A DNA stretch of 64,000 nt from Solibacillus sp. FSL W7-1436 (GCF_038007305.1 NZ_JBBOWV010000001.1:3524501-3588500); one strand, 5' to 3'; counted from the first letter of the stretch, positions 52,469-61,473 are shown. The notes: generated by a model from the letters alone, not told the origin. Made by a program: numbers and translations.

Positions 52469-54115
52469 TTAAATTACTTTATTTGCTTTGCCAGTATCTA
52501 AAGTAAATCCATCATAGCCATTTACCGCTACATCATCGCAGATTTTACGGTACTCATGATATCCGCCTACATAGATCGGGAAACCTTTTGCCTTCCCTTC
52601 AATATTGGCACCTGTATACCAGGATTCTGTCTTCGTATAAAGTGTTGAATCTGCCAGTTCTTTACAATGCTGACTCCACTTTTCCTCTGCTTCTGGCTTT
52701 GCTTCCAATACTTCGATCTGATTGTTCTGTAAATGTTCGATACAATCCATTACCCACTCTACATGCTGTTCGATCGCTGCAGGCATATTCCCTAAAACAG
52801 AAGGACTTTCAGGACCCGTAAGCATAAATAGATTCGGGAATCCTGCTGTCGTTAATCCGAGATATGTTTTCGTATTCGCACCATCTTGCCACTTTTCTTT
52901 TAAAGCCACATCATCACGGCCTCTAATGTCGATTTTAAACAACGACCCTGTCATTCCATCGAAGCCAGTAGCAAACACAATCACATCGAGCTCGTACTCA
53001 CCATCTTCTGTACGGATGCCCTTCGATGTAATTTCTTCGATCGGTGCTTTCTTTATATCTACTAAACTTACATTTTCGCGGTTATATGTTTCAAAGTAAT
53101 CTGTATCAATAATCGCTCGCTTTGTACCGTAATAATGATCCGGTAATAATTTTTCAGCTGTTTCCGGATCCTTTACGATCTCTCGGATTTTCGAGCGTAC
53201 AAATTCCGCAACAAGCACGTTGCCTTCCTCATTTATAAGAAGGTCATTATAGGCGGCTAGAACAGCCCATCCTCCCTTTTCCCAAGCCGCTTCAAGCACT
53301 TCTCGGCGTTGTTCAGGCGTGTGGTCCAATACGGAATTTTCTCCGTATGTCATGGCCATACCCCCTACGGAATTGCGCATCAGTGCTCTCATGTTGTGGT
53401 AGTTTTCTTTTGATTTTTCCAGAAACTCAGCCGTATAAGGGTAGTTTTTTGCCGGAACACTATATTGCGGTGTACGTTGGAAAACCGTCAGATGTTCTGC
53501 TTCTTTCGCAATAACCGGTATTGACTGAATACCGCTTGAACCAGTTCCGACCACACCGACTCGTTTGCCTGAGAAATCTACCTTTTCATGCGGCCAATGA
53601 CCCGTATGATAAATCTCACCTTTAAAGTTATCCATTCCTTTAATGTTTGGAATGTTAGCTGTCGATATACAGCCTACACCTGTGATGAAGTATTTTGCTG
53701 ATACTTGGTCACCTTGATCAGTTTGTATATTCCATCTATTTGTTTCTTCATCAAAACTTGCTGAGGTAACACGCGTATTGAATTGAATACCGGGACGCAG
53801 GTCAAATTTATCCGCCACGAAATTCAAGTACTTCAATATTTCAGGCTGCTCAGGGAATCGGGAAGACCAGGACCATTCTTTATACAGCTCTTCCGAGAAA
53901 GTATAGTTATAGCAAATACTTTCCGAGTCACAACGTGCACCCGGATATCGGTTCCAGTACCATGTACCGCCAACACCGCCTCCTGTTTCGTACACTTTTG
54001 TAGATAGACCTGCTTCCCTTAACCGGTAAAGCATGTACAATCCTGAAAAGCCTGCCCCAATAACAACCGCATCAACATGAACTGTTTCTCCTTGATGTTC
54101 ATTAGTGATTTTCAT
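52469..54115 (-). CDS. Flavin-dependent Baeyer-Villiger-type monooxygenase
   Basis: This 548-residue FAD/NADPH enzyme has an N-terminal GAGFSG nucleotide motif, the Baeyer-Villiger fingerprint FKGEIYHTGHWP (FxGxxxHxxxWP) near residue 163 and a second GTGSSG Rossmann motif for NADPH. It is similar in length and pattern to cyclohexanone/phenylacetone monooxygenases. It inserts oxygen next to a carbonyl to give an ester or lactone. The ATG at 54115 follows GAAGGAGGT. It lies upstream of the esterase in an apparent two-gene operon. Confidence 0.9.
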   Translation of the reverse strand: MKITNEHQGETVHVDAVVIGAGFSGLYMLYRLREAGLSTKVYETGGGVGGTWYWNRYPGARCDSESICYNYTFSEELYKEWSWSSRFPEQPEILKYLNFVADKFDLRPGIQFNTRVTSASFDEETNRWNIQTDQGDQVSAKYFITGVGCISTANIPNIKGMDNFKGEIYHTGHWPHEKVDFSGKRVGVVGTGSSGIQSIPVIAKEAEHLTVFQRTPQYSVPAKNYPYTAEFLEKSKENYHNMRALMRNSVGGMAMTYGENSVLDHTPEQRREVLEAAWEKGGWAVLAAYNDLLINEEGNVLVAEFVRSKIREIVKDPETAEKLLPDHYYGTKRAIIDTDYFETYNRENVSLVDIKKAPIEEITSKGIRTEDGEYELDVIVFATGFDGMTGSLFKIDIRGRDDVALKEKWQDGANTKTYLGLTTAGFPNLFMLTGPESPSVLGNMPAAIEQHVEWVMDCIEHLQNNQIEVLEAKPEAEEKWSQHCKELADSTLYTKTESWYTGANIEGKAKGFPIYVGGYHEYRKICDDVAVNGYDGFTLDTGKANKVI

Positions 54116-54296
54116 CTGTTACCTCCTTCGATTATGAACAAAACTTTTAGCAAGAATAGTAACGCATAATTACTATCTCTATTATTTAATCTATGAATAC
54201 GGTTACACACTTAGACCTAAATATTATTATTTTTATAATTTTTTCTGGAGTTCCTTCCTTAATCAGTCGCTTTTTACTTATGAAATCCCTATTCTG

Positions 54297-54344
54297 TTGA
54301 CGATAGTCTAATTAGACTTTATAATACAGAAGTCTAATTGGACT
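54297..54344 (+). promoter_or_regulatory. Sigma-A promoter framed by two palindromes, PadR operator candidate
   Basis: TTGACG (54297-54302), a 17-base spacer and TATAAT (54320-54325) make a strong promoter. AGTCTAATTAGACT (54305-54318) is a perfect palindrome in the spacer, and AGTCTAATTGGACT (54331-54344) is a near copy after the -10. A bound repressor would block RNA polymerase. The adjacent PadR gene is the likely regulator. Confidence 0.75.
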
Positions 54345-54366
54345 ATTGTGAAGGAGTGAAAATGAA

Positions 54367-55209
54367 ATGATAAAATCTTTTTTAATGTTAGGGCAATCCA
54401 ATATGGCGGGACGGGGATTCTTGCATGAGGTAGAACCTATTTATAATGAAAAAATAAAAATGCTTCGCAACGGACAATGGCAAATGATGACTGAACCGAT
54501 TAATTATGACCGCCCTGTTGCTGGTGTTAGTCCAGCAGCATCTTTTGCAGAAGCATGGTCGAAAGCCAACCCGGATGAAGAAATTGGCTTAATTCCTTGT
54601 GCAGAAGGCGGCAGTTCTTTGGACGATTGGCATCCACAAGGTACTCTTTTTCAGCACGCTTTGTCAGAAGCCCGTTTCGCACTTAAAACTAGTGAAATAT
54701 GCGGTATCCTATGGCATCAAGGTGAAAGTGATAGCAATAACTCTCTACATGAAACGTATTATGAAAAGTTATCTCTTATTATGGAGACTTTAAGAAAAGA
54801 ATTAAACCTGCGAAATGTTCCATTAATCATGGGTGAGCTTGGTGATTTTTTAGGGGAAACAGGTTTTGGAAAGTACTCAACAGAGTACCGGGAAATCAAC
54901 GAACATATCCGCCGGTTCACTCAGGAGCAGCAACATTGTTATTTTGTAACGGCGGAAGGTCTGACTGCCAATCCGGATGGTATTCATTTAAATGCCGTTT
55001 CCCAACGAAAATTCGGTTATCGCTACTACGAAGCATTTTCGAAGAAGTGTCATGTCTTAGAGCCGCTTGCAAATGAAGATCAGTCACTGAAAGTAAACAC
55101 TAACTATTCAAAAAATGAACAAATTTATATTCACAGTATGAATTTGGCGCAAGGTAAGATTACATATGCTGAATTCGAAGCACAGATGGCGAAGGTGATG
55201 CAATCTTGA
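54367..55209 (+). CDS. SASA-domain carbohydrate/sialate O-acetylesterase
   Basis: This 280-residue SGNH-type esterase has the nucleophile block GQSNMAGRG at the start, the Gly region ILWHQGESDSNN and the C-terminal NPDGIHLN with the catalytic Asp and His. The SASA family removes O-acetyl groups from sugars. No signal peptide is seen, so it acts in the cytoplasm. The ATG at 54367 follows AAGGAG; ATG 54362 is out of frame. It shares a promoter and a 4-bp overlap with the PadR gene. Confidence 0.82.
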   Translation: MIKSFLMLGQSNMAGRGFLHEVEPIYNEKIKMLRNGQWQMMTEPINYDRPVAGVSPAASFAEAWSKANPDEEIGLIPCAEGGSSLDDWHPQGTLFQHALSEARFALKTSEICGILWHQGESDSNNSLHETYYEKLSLIMETLRKELNLRNVPLIMGELGDFLGETGFGKYSTEYREINEHIRRFTQEQQHCYFVTAEGLTANPDGIHLNAVSQRKFGYRYYEAFSKKCHVLEPLANEDQSLKVNTNYSKNEQIYIHSMNLAQGKITYAEFEAQMAKVMQS

Positions 55210-55742
55210 TTCCTTTACTTATCCTTGGTTTACTTATTCAAAACCCCGGTGCACATGGATATGAACTGTTAAGTTTAATGGAAAAGAGACATTATAAATA
55301 TATTGTTAACTTTACTAAAGGATCATTTTATTACAATTTGAAACAACTTGAAGAAAAAGGCCTGATCAAAGAAACATATCAGTTACGTCCGAATAATAAC
55401 CGTGATGTTCATACTTTTGAGATCACGCCATCAGGCAGAGAAGAATTCAATCATCTAATGACCAAATACGGGTCCAAATCTGAATATGTAAACTTACAAT
55501 TTTACGGAGCGTTACTCTTTGCAGATGAATTTGATAAAAATAAATTACTAGAATTAATTCAGTCACAAATTGATCAAACGGTAGCCAGGATTGCTCTTCT
55601 CGATGAATACTTAGCGATCACGGAACAATCACCTGGTAAAATTGATTATTTTCGTCGCATGAATGAAAATTCCCGTTCTCACCATTTAGTAAATTTAAAA
55701 TGGTTTGAGGAATTGAAGCTAGACATAGAAAATGAGCGTTGA
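55206..55742 (+). CDS. PadR-family transcriptional regulator
   Basis: This 178-residue protein has an N-terminal winged helix (GLLIQNPGAHGYELLSLME, GSFYYNLKQLEEKGLIKE) and a C-terminal helical dimerisation domain, the PadR subfamily 2 layout. PadR proteins repress enzymes for phenolic acid or toxin stress and bind operators in their own promoter. Its TTG start overlaps the esterase stop (TTGA), so it is translationally coupled to it. The operator candidates at 54305 and 54331 lie upstream of the operon, giving negative autoregulation. Confidence 0.82.
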   Translation: MIPLLILGLLIQNPGAHGYELLSLMEKRHYKYIVNFTKGSFYYNLKQLEEKGLIKETYQLRPNNNRDVHTFEITPSGREEFNHLMTKYGSKSEYVNLQFYGALLFADEFDKNKLLELIQSQIDQTVARIALLDEYLAITEQSPGKIDYFRRMNENSRSHHLVNLKWFEELKLDIENER

Positions 55743-55765
55743 TCAAGATTTTTACTTTACCACCC

Positions 55766-55808
55766 TGTAGGAAGTGCCAATTGTTTTTACCGCGCTTCCT
55801 ACATTTTA
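55766..55808. terminator. Terminator between PadR and phosphotransferase genes
   Basis: TGTAGGAAG (55766-55774) pairs with CTTCCTACA (55795-55803), followed by TTTTA on the plus strand. It overlaps the end of the convergent phosphotransferase gene. Confidence 0.65.
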
Positions 55809-56716
55809 TAGTCAGCACTATCTATTATGAAATGAATTAAGCCCGTAAATAATGTTTGCTGAGAAGATTTTTGCCAGTCTTCCTCATACGCAGCCATTAA
55901 CCACATGACTTCATCTAGAAAGACGTGCTGTTTTGCCTTTTCCCAAAACTTTACTTCCTGACCGGTTAAATCAATATATTCTTTATACCCCGATAAAAAT
56001 AATTTCCATTCATCTATTGTAAAAACCCGTTCCGGTGCCTCTTCATGCTCATTATGAAAGAGCAGTAATGCAAGTGCCAGATCAAAAATTCTTGGTATCC
56101 AACCAGCATTATCCGGATCGATCAAATACGGCTCCGGGATGAAAACCAAATTATTTGCTTTAAAATCATGAGGTGTTGTAACATGCGGCAACCCGGCATG
56201 GTAAAGCTCCTGTTGATTTGCAACACTTTCCAGTAACTTTGTCTCTAAAGTCGGATCAATTCTGATTCCGGCTTTTTCTGCATGTTGGATAATTGCCTCC
56301 ATACTCTCTTCTACTTCTTCTTCGTTAAAATCATAGACATCATATTCAAGAAGATTATATTCATTGGAAACAGGCGAATAGCTGTGAATCCGGCCTAACA
56401 GTTTCCCAGCTTCATAAATTTCTTTATCTTTGCCTGCGTATTTCTCGCCTTCAATATATGGATAAACGACAAAATTTGTATCTTCATATTTTTGCGGATT
56501 ATCGACTTGTAATTTAACTGGAGTCACCACATTTATTCCGTTGTCTTTGAGCATGTTCGTATAGGACATGACACTTTCTGCTCTGCTTTGCGTACGTTTT
56601 ACAACAACATCCTGATTCCCATATTTTACTCGGTATACCGGTGAATACGGGTATATGCTTGCCGGCTCTCCTTCCACTTCAAATCCAAATAGACGTATAA
56701 TTTCAGTTCCATTCAT
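55799..56716 (-). CDS. APH-family phosphotransferase
   Basis: This 305-residue kinase of the aminoglycoside phosphotransferase/choline kinase fold has the lysine in DVVVKRTQSRAE, a catalytic loop TTPHDFKANNLVF (HxFKxxN) and the metal site LIDPDNAG. Such proteins phosphorylate antibiotics, choline, homoserine or sugars. Resemblance to named resistance enzymes is not strong enough to call resistance, so a housekeeping kinase is as likely. The ATG at 56716 follows AAGGGGG. Confidence 0.75.
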   Translation of the reverse strand: MNGTEIIRLFGFEVEGEPASIYPYSPVYRVKYGNQDVVVKRTQSRAESVMSYTNMLKDNGINVVTPVKLQVDNPQKYEDTNFVVYPYIEGEKYAGKDKEIYEAGKLLGRIHSYSPVSNEYNLLEYDVYDFNEEEVEESMEAIIQHAEKAGIRIDPTLETKLLESVANQQELYHAGLPHVTTPHDFKANNLVFIPEPYLIDPDNAGWIPRIFDLALALLLFHNEHEEAPERVFTIDEWKLFLSGYKEYIDLTGQEVKFWEKAKQHVFLDEVMWLMAAYEEDWQKSSQQTLFTGLIHFIIDSADYKM

Positions 56717-56815
56717 TACTTTAACCCCCTTCGTTTATTAATATCTCCATCCATACTTCAACATATATATCCAATTCCCTTTATTAATCTATTACATTAA
56801 CTTTTAACGAAAAGA

Positions 56816-56843
56816 AGCGCAGATTCCAGTTCAGAACCGCGCC
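56816..56843 (-). terminator. Bulged-hairpin terminator family, member 6 (overlaps a gene end)
   Basis: AGCGC-A-GATTC and GAAC-CGCGC form the stem; the right arm includes the last codons and stop of the membrane-protein gene at 56831. T-rich DNA follows on the minus strand. Confidence 0.6.
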
Positions 56844-57379
56844 CCATTCACTTCTTTCCTATTTGAAAATCCAGTAAAGATAAAACACGACAAAAATGCC
56901 ACTGTTGTGACGACAATCCCCATCAATAATCCGATTGCTCTCATAAAAGGATCGTCCCCTGGAAAGGAAGGCTCCAGTGTGACAAACATATAAATCAAGA
57001 TAATAGACAGGATCAAATAAAAACTGCTCCCGACGGCTGCCATCTTCAAACGATTTTTTCTCGTTCCATGCCAAGTTTTATTTATTGTCATCCATAAAAA
57101 GATACTCCCGATTACAGCGAGTATCATCACAAGCAAATGCACATACGGAATTAGGAAATAACTCAACACATAAAGAAGAAGAGCCGTCGAAAAAAATAGG
57201 ATGGCATTCGCAATAAATAGAAATATTCCAGCTAACCAATAATTTTGAAACCATTCCGCATTGTTCAACTTAGATATTAGAAAATTGTCTTCTCCCAGTA
57301 AGTTCATTAATGGAGCTTTAAGGAATGTGAGAAAGAATACGCCAACAAGGCCCATAAATAAGAATAAAGTTAAGGACAT
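56831..57379 (-). CDS. Membrane protein, unknown
   Basis: This protein of about 182 residues has five hydrophobic segments (about 2-20, 45-70, 72-90, 110-130 and 145-165) and short loops. No family is recognised. The ATG at 57379 follows AGGGGGAAA. Its last residues (GARF) are encoded within the terminator hairpin, which is unusual and suggests the gene end evolved together with the element. Confidence 0.65.
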   Translation of the reverse strand: MSLTLFLFMGLVGVFFLTFLKAPLMNLLGEDNFLISKLNNAEWFQNYWLAGIFLFIANAILFFSTALLLYVLSYFLIPYVHLLVMILAVIGSIFLWMTINKTWHGTRKNRLKMAAVGSSFYLILSIILIYMFVTLEPSFPGDDPFMRAIGLLMGIVVTTVAFLSCFIFTGFSNRKEVNGARF

Positions 57380-57582
57380 CAATTTCCCCCTAAATTTTAA
57401 AATACCGCCTCTTTCAATATATTTAACGACACAAATGGAATAAAGTTCCTAAATCAGGTTGTAAATAAAGTTTCGTTACCTAAATAATTGTTGATATAAA
57501 GAGGGAACTGGCGGAGTTTACATTTTGAAATAGGTACATTCCTTTTTCAGAAGCATAAACTACATAGAAAGGGTTGATGACA

Positions 57583-57807
57583 ATGCCGCCATGGCAACAT
57601 AAGATTCATTACTTAACAGGACAACCGATTGGTATATCCTTCGCAAATGGTCAAGGGACATCCGGGGTACTTTGTGGTGTATCAAACGGAAAGTTGCTTG
57701 TTATTGAATACCTGTATCATACACAGTTCGCTATGAAGCAGTATGATTTTTCAATGATTGCGGATATATCAGGTTTTCCACCTTGTAATCAACAACGGCT
57801 ATATTAA
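57583..57807 (+). CDS. Small soluble protein, unknown
   Basis: This 74-residue protein has a short beta-rich sequence (GQPIGISFANGQGTSGVLCGVSNGKLLVIEYLY) recalling an Sm-like or small barrel fold, but I cannot assign a family. The start is ATG 57583 with GAAAGGG 9 bases upstream; an earlier ATG at 57574 is less well spaced. It is followed by a terminator and appears monocistronic. Confidence 0.6.
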   Translation: MPPWQHKIHYLTGQPIGISFANGQGTSGVLCGVSNGKLLVIEYLYHTQFAMKQYDFSMIADISGFPPCNQQRLY

Positions 57808-57815
57808 TGATTAGG

Positions 57816-57846
57816 AAATTACAGCTCAATTTGGGCTGTTTTTTTC
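57816..57846 (+). terminator. Terminator of the small soluble protein gene
   Basis: ACAGC and GCTGT with extra weak pairs form a short stem (about 57822-57839), followed by a run of T residues. It lies directly after the stop. Confidence 0.6.
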
Positions 57847-58152
57847 TTAAGTCATTTCAAAGATCTCTATGTAAATGGATGTTAATCTTTAAAATATTTT
57901 CTTAAATGCTATTTCACAATATCGTTAGGTAAGCTGCCTTTTGATTTTTCATACCTATAGATTATACATAATCTTCAAAAATCCTCCAATTTTCTTATAC
58001 TAACTCACTCTAATTTGTTGTTATAATGAAAAAATACCAATCCCTATTACAGAAATTGTGCTTTATCGGTGAAGATACCTTACATATGTTTCAGATTCAG
58101 TTAAACTTTCAATAATAAAATACACGATTATAAGGTGGTGAATTAACCGATC
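57847..58152. other. Gene-free AT-rich stretch
   Basis: These roughly 300 bases contain no convincing gene on either strand. A TATAAT hexamer at about 58022 may belong to a promoter of the following small membrane gene, but no good -35 lies at the right distance. I see no hairpin or repeat of note. Confidence 0.5.
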
Positions 58153-58338
58153 ATGAAAAAAATTATCCCAATATCAGTTTACTTAATTGTTTGTCTAATC
58201 GCTGTTATTCTACCAGCTTCAGACGGATATAATACGATAGGCTGGAAATTGCTAATTGGCCAAGTTTACGCTATACCCGCCTTATTCATTGCCATTTTGA
58301 TTTCTGTATTTCTGAATAAAAAACTTACTCACAGATAA
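58153..58338 (+). CDS. 61-residue two-helix membrane protein
   Basis: The product has two hydrophobic helices (about 3-22 and 31-54) with a short polar linker (SDGYNTIGWK). The possible ribosome binding site AAGGTGGTG is 13 bases or more from the ATG, longer than usual, so expression may be weak or the start different. No family is recognised. A strong terminator follows, which supports a real gene. Confidence 0.5.
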   Translation: MKKIIPISVYLIVCLIAVILPASDGYNTIGWKLLIGQVYAIPALFIAILISVFLNKKLTHR

Positions 58339-58349
58339 GAAAAACTTAA

Positions 58350-58376
58350 ATGAACAGCAATCGCTGTTCATTTTTG
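58350..58376 (+). terminator. Terminator of the small membrane protein gene
   Basis: ATGAACAGC and GCTGTTCAT form a perfect 9-bp stem around a 4-base loop, followed by TTTTT. It lies 12 bases after the stop. Confidence 0.85.
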
Positions 58377-58409
58377 CTATATCCTCCTATGTTAAATAGA
58401 GCCTAAAAA

Positions 58410-58462
58410 TAAAAAAAATTAGGCTGCTTGACGCCAATAGATGGTCGTCAAGCAGCCTAATT
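58410..58462 (-). terminator. Strong terminator of the CAP-domain gene
   Basis: AATTAGGCTGCTTGACG (58417-58433) pairs perfectly with CGTCAAGCAGCCTAATT (58446-58462), a 17-bp stem. On the minus strand it is followed by eight T residues. It lies 15 bases after the stop. Confidence 0.9.
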
Positions 58463-58476
58463 GTGATGTGATTATT

Positions 58477-59388
58477 TTATAGTTGGATAAATTGTTGTGT
58501 CCAATAGTAACCCTCTTCAACAAAACCTACACCAATATGTGTGAAATTGGCGTTCATAATGTTTTGACGGTGTCCTGGTGAATCCATCCATCCTTGTACC
58601 ACTTGTTGTGGTGTTCTTTGACCTTGTGCAATATTTTCACCAGCTGAACGGTATGAAATCCCTGCAGATTTAATCTGATCGAACGGGCTACCGAAAGTTG
58701 GGCTTGTATGTGAAAAGTATTTATTTTTCGCCATATCTGCTGATTTTGCATGCGCTACCGCCATTAGTGGATTGTGCATTTCAAGCGGTTTTAGGCCTGC
58801 TTTTGTACGTTCTGCATTTGTTAAATCCACTACTTGTTTCTCAAATTCAGAGACTGATTGACTAGCATTGTTCGTTGTTGTTTTTGCTGGTGCCTCTGTT
58901 TGTTGGTTATTTGAGTTTGATGGTGCTTTTGTCACAGGTGCAGCTTGTGTTTTTGACTTATTATTTGTTTCTGCTGCAGCTTTCTCTTTTTCTGGTGCTG
59001 ACGCAACTTTTTCTTTTGCTGGTGCTTGAGGTGCTTTATCCTCTTTTTTTACCGGTTTAGTAGTAGTTTCTTTTTGAGCTTCTTTATTAGTAGAAGCCTT
59101 TTCTGCCGGCACTACTTTTTCTTTATTGTCAGTATTGGCATCCATATTCTTTAACGTTTGATTAATTAAATCTTTCGATAAAATTTTGAATTCGCCATTT
59201 GATGATGAAAGTTGCTCAATTAATTTTAGAGCCAACCCTTCGTAATTTTCACCTTTAATCATTTGAATCTGTTGAGGATTTGCACCTTTCTTTTCCTCTT
59301 TATCTAAACTTGCTGCATCTGCTGCAGTAAAAGATGTTGCAAATAATGTTGCTGCACATAATGATGTTGCTAACCATTTTTTATTCAT
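58477..59388 (-). CDS. Secreted CAP/SCP-domain protein (YkwD-like)
   Basis: This 303-residue protein has a signal peptide (KKWLATSLCAATLFATSFTAADA), a low-complexity region of about 100 residues rich in Lys, Ala, Pro and Thr, and a C-terminal CAP domain (about 180-303). That domain carries HAKSADMAKNKYFSH, GENIA and SPGHRQNIMN, the conserved CAP motifs. The CAP domain's function in bacteria is not settled. The linker suggests it spans the cell wall. The ATG at 59388 follows AGGAGGAA. Confidence 0.88.
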   Translation of the reverse strand: MNKKWLATSLCAATLFATSFTAADAASLDKEEKKGANPQQIQMIKGENYEGLALKLIEQLSSSNGEFKILSKDLINQTLKNMDANTDNKEKVVPAEKASTNKEAQKETTTKPVKKEDKAPQAPAKEKVASAPEKEKAAAETNNKSKTQAAPVTKAPSNSNNQQTEAPAKTTTNNASQSVSEFEKQVVDLTNAERTKAGLKPLEMHNPLMAVAHAKSADMAKNKYFSHTSPTFGSPFDQIKSAGISYRSAGENIAQGQRTPQQVVQGWMDSPGHRQNIMNANFTHIGVGFVEEGYYWTQQFIQL

Positions 59389-59755
59389 TTTTGAATTCCT
59401 CCTCTTCTACACACCCTATGTTACGGCACAAAAATTGTAATAAATGGTCCATAAACTGGTAAGAGGAACAATCAATTACTTAACTTTATAAAATCTAAGT
59501 TTTAATTCCTATTAATTTCATAATTTACCCAATGGAAAAGTATACTTCCAATGATTAAATATTGACAAATTTTTTTGCTATATAAATTTCCGTGTTTCTA
59601 TTACATTTGTTACAAACGGATTACAATATATGCTCATTACAGCAGTAGTAACGGTACTGGCTGGTGAGTAGGATAACTCGAGCTCAAATAAATTTCATGC
59701 GTCACAAAAAGCAGGCATGCTGAGCATACCTGCTTTTTGGTCTGGTGTTATTCAA
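59389..59755. other. Intergenic region between the CAP and SLH genes
   Basis: It holds the CAP gene's upstream region and, at 59706-59742, the SLH gene's terminator. I see no gene and no riboswitch in it. A GC-richer segment at about 59645-59690 has no clear structure. Confidence 0.5.
59706..59742 (-). terminator. Terminator of the SLH gene at 59756
   Basis: AAAAAGCAGG (59706 onward) pairs with CCTGCTTTTT around a 13-base loop, with T residues on either strand. It lies 14 bases after the stop. Confidence 0.8.
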
Positions 59756-61303
59756 TTACATAGTTGAATTAATATAAAAAATATCCATTATGGAGATATT
59801 CGTGATTTCACCCATTCGTTGAACATCTACACGAATTCCTGTTGTACTACCTGAGATCATTTCGCCTTGCGGGCCAAATAACCAAGGTATTTTATTCTCG
59901 AATTCAATTTCGACAGAACCTACTGCCTTTGCTTCGGCACGGAAAAGATTAGTGCCAGGGTCTCTTGTGACCGTAGCAATTTTGTCCGCATCTTTTGTCA
60001 GGATTTTGTGTATCCCGATATTTTTTGCCGCATCTGCATCAAAATTATAACCCTCATAGAAGTTTGACACATCAAACTCCACAGTCAGTTGCTCCCTTAG
60101 TGTCTTGATATCATAGGTAAAGTACGCATCGGTTGGTTGTTTTGCTTCGATTCCAAATCGAACTTCTTTTCCTCCAGCAAAACGGGCAGTTGCAATATAT
60201 TCACCGGGCTGGTCTATATCAATACAGATCGAGTAATCTTTGCATTGTTCGAACTTCATATTGTCAGATAGCTTCTTTCCATCCATTGTGGAAAGGGCTA
60301 CGTTTTGAATGCTTTGAGCCGCTTTACTAGATGATTTACTCGTTCCATCCCAAAATGATAACTCCGCTGCTGTCGGCACAAAATCATTTGTTTCTTCCAG
60401 CGTTAGCTTCAACTCACCGTTTTCTTTTTTGATATGCACATAATATTTTTTGTAGATGTACGAGCTATCAGAAGTCTTTTTATCAGCTCTGCCATACAAG
60501 TTGAGTGTACCTTCACCCTCTTTTAATGGAACTAATTGAATTCTATCGCCCGTATATCCTTCAGGTGTGTTTCTTCCTTGAACACGAATCGCATTGAACA
60601 AATCCGAATTCTTCTCTTGTTCTATAGCTATAACACTTACCCAGTCCAGACCTAAGTCACTAGCCTCCAGTGTCATCATCACCGGTTTCGCGTCTTCCGT
60701 TGCTTTCATCATTTTAGCCGCCTGCCCTCTTGTAATCGGCGCGTTTGGACTGAATGTATTAGGAGTCGTTCCTGACGTAATGCCGAGTCTGTAGAGGATA
60801 AGAATATTAGACCCGTGTGAATCATACTCTTTCACATCTTTGAATGGATTATTAATTTCATAGAACCCATAACGCGGCAAATCAAATGCTTTCACAAGAA
60901 TCGAAGCCATCTGTCCCCGTTTGATTGGATCGTTCGGACCGTAACGCCCATCGCCATAGCCACTGATGATCCCTTCTTCCGCCATTGCTGCAATGGCTTT
61001 ATAGTATCCGTTCTTCGTCGAGACGTCCTTAAATCCCGGATTTTCTATATTGTCCATGTCCAACTTCAGCAATTTGGCAATGATTGCTGCCGCCTGTCCT
61101 CTCGTAATGGAATTTCCCGGCTTGAATGTACCGTCCGGATAACCTCCGATAATATTACGTTCAGCCAAATCATTCACTGCGTCAGCAAAATACTTTGTTG
61201 GTGGTACATCTGAAAATTGCTTTGTAGTTGCCGCAAACGTGCCCGATAAAGGCAGGCTCCACACAAGCATTAGTACAATAACTGCCATTAGTCGCTTCTT
61301 CAT
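59756..61303 (-). CDS. S-layer-homology-domain surface protein
   Basis: This 515-residue secreted protein has a signal peptide (RLMAVIVLMLVWSLPLSGTFA) and three SLH domains (about 28-205) with the motif NIIGGYPDGTFKPGNSITRGQAA in the first. A C-terminal part of about 300 residues is beta-rich and unrecognised. The SLH domains anchor it to the pyruvylated wall polymer. It is convergent in function with the SLH gene at 62349: both have a near-identical promoter block. The ATG at 61303 follows GAGAGGAAG. The leader is long, about 140 bases. Confidence 0.85.
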   Translation of the reverse strand: MKKRLMAVIVLMLVWSLPLSGTFAATTKQFSDVPPTKYFADAVNDLAERNIIGGYPDGTFKPGNSITRGQAAAIIAKLLKLDMDNIENPGFKDVSTKNGYYKAIAAMAEEGIISGYGDGRYGPNDPIKRGQMASILVKAFDLPRYGFYEINNPFKDVKEYDSHGSNILILYRLGITSGTTPNTFSPNAPITRGQAAKMMKATEDAKPVMMTLEASDLGLDWVSVIAIEQEKNSDLFNAIRVQGRNTPEGYTGDRIQLVPLKEGEGTLNLYGRADKKTSDSSYIYKKYYVHIKKENGELKLTLEETNDFVPTAAELSFWDGTSKSSSKAAQSIQNVALSTMDGKKLSDNMKFEQCKDYSICIDIDQPGEYIATARFAGGKEVRFGIEAKQPTDAYFTYDIKTLREQLTVEFDVSNFYEGYNFDADAAKNIGIHKILTKDADKIATVTRDPGTNLFRAEAKAVGSVEIEFENKIPWLFGPQGEMISGSTTGIRVDVQRMGEITNISIMDIFYINSTM

Positions 61304-61447
61304 TCTCTTGCTTCCTCTCTTTTCTTTTAAAAAGATTATTTCACTTGCTACAACAATGTACCGGGGACACCTGCTTATTCAATAAATACAAGCCTGAGTC
61401 CTACAGATTTTATTTTTAAAATCTTCTCTCCAGTAGATTGCTGTACT

Positions 61448-61473
61448 GACGGAAAAATTTGAAATAAGTTTCA
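61448..61473 (-). promoter_or_regulatory. ECF-sigma-like promoter of the first SLH gene
   Basis: On the minus strand TGAAAC (61473-61468), 16 bases and CGTC (61451-61448) match the ECF-sigma promoter form TGAAAC-N16-CGTM. The surrounding 39 bases are nearly identical to the block before the SLH gene at 62349, including the spacer's T-rich end and the downstream AGTACA. Confidence 0.75.

Noticed and set aside
55799-56716. Antibiotic resistance gene (aminoglycoside or spectinomycin phosphotransferase).
   Set aside because: The fold matches, but there is no specific resemblance to a resistance enzyme and no mobile context.
59389-59755. c-di-AMP (ydaO-type) riboswitch before the CAP-domain gene.
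   Set aside because: The expected conserved core sequences were not found in the leader.
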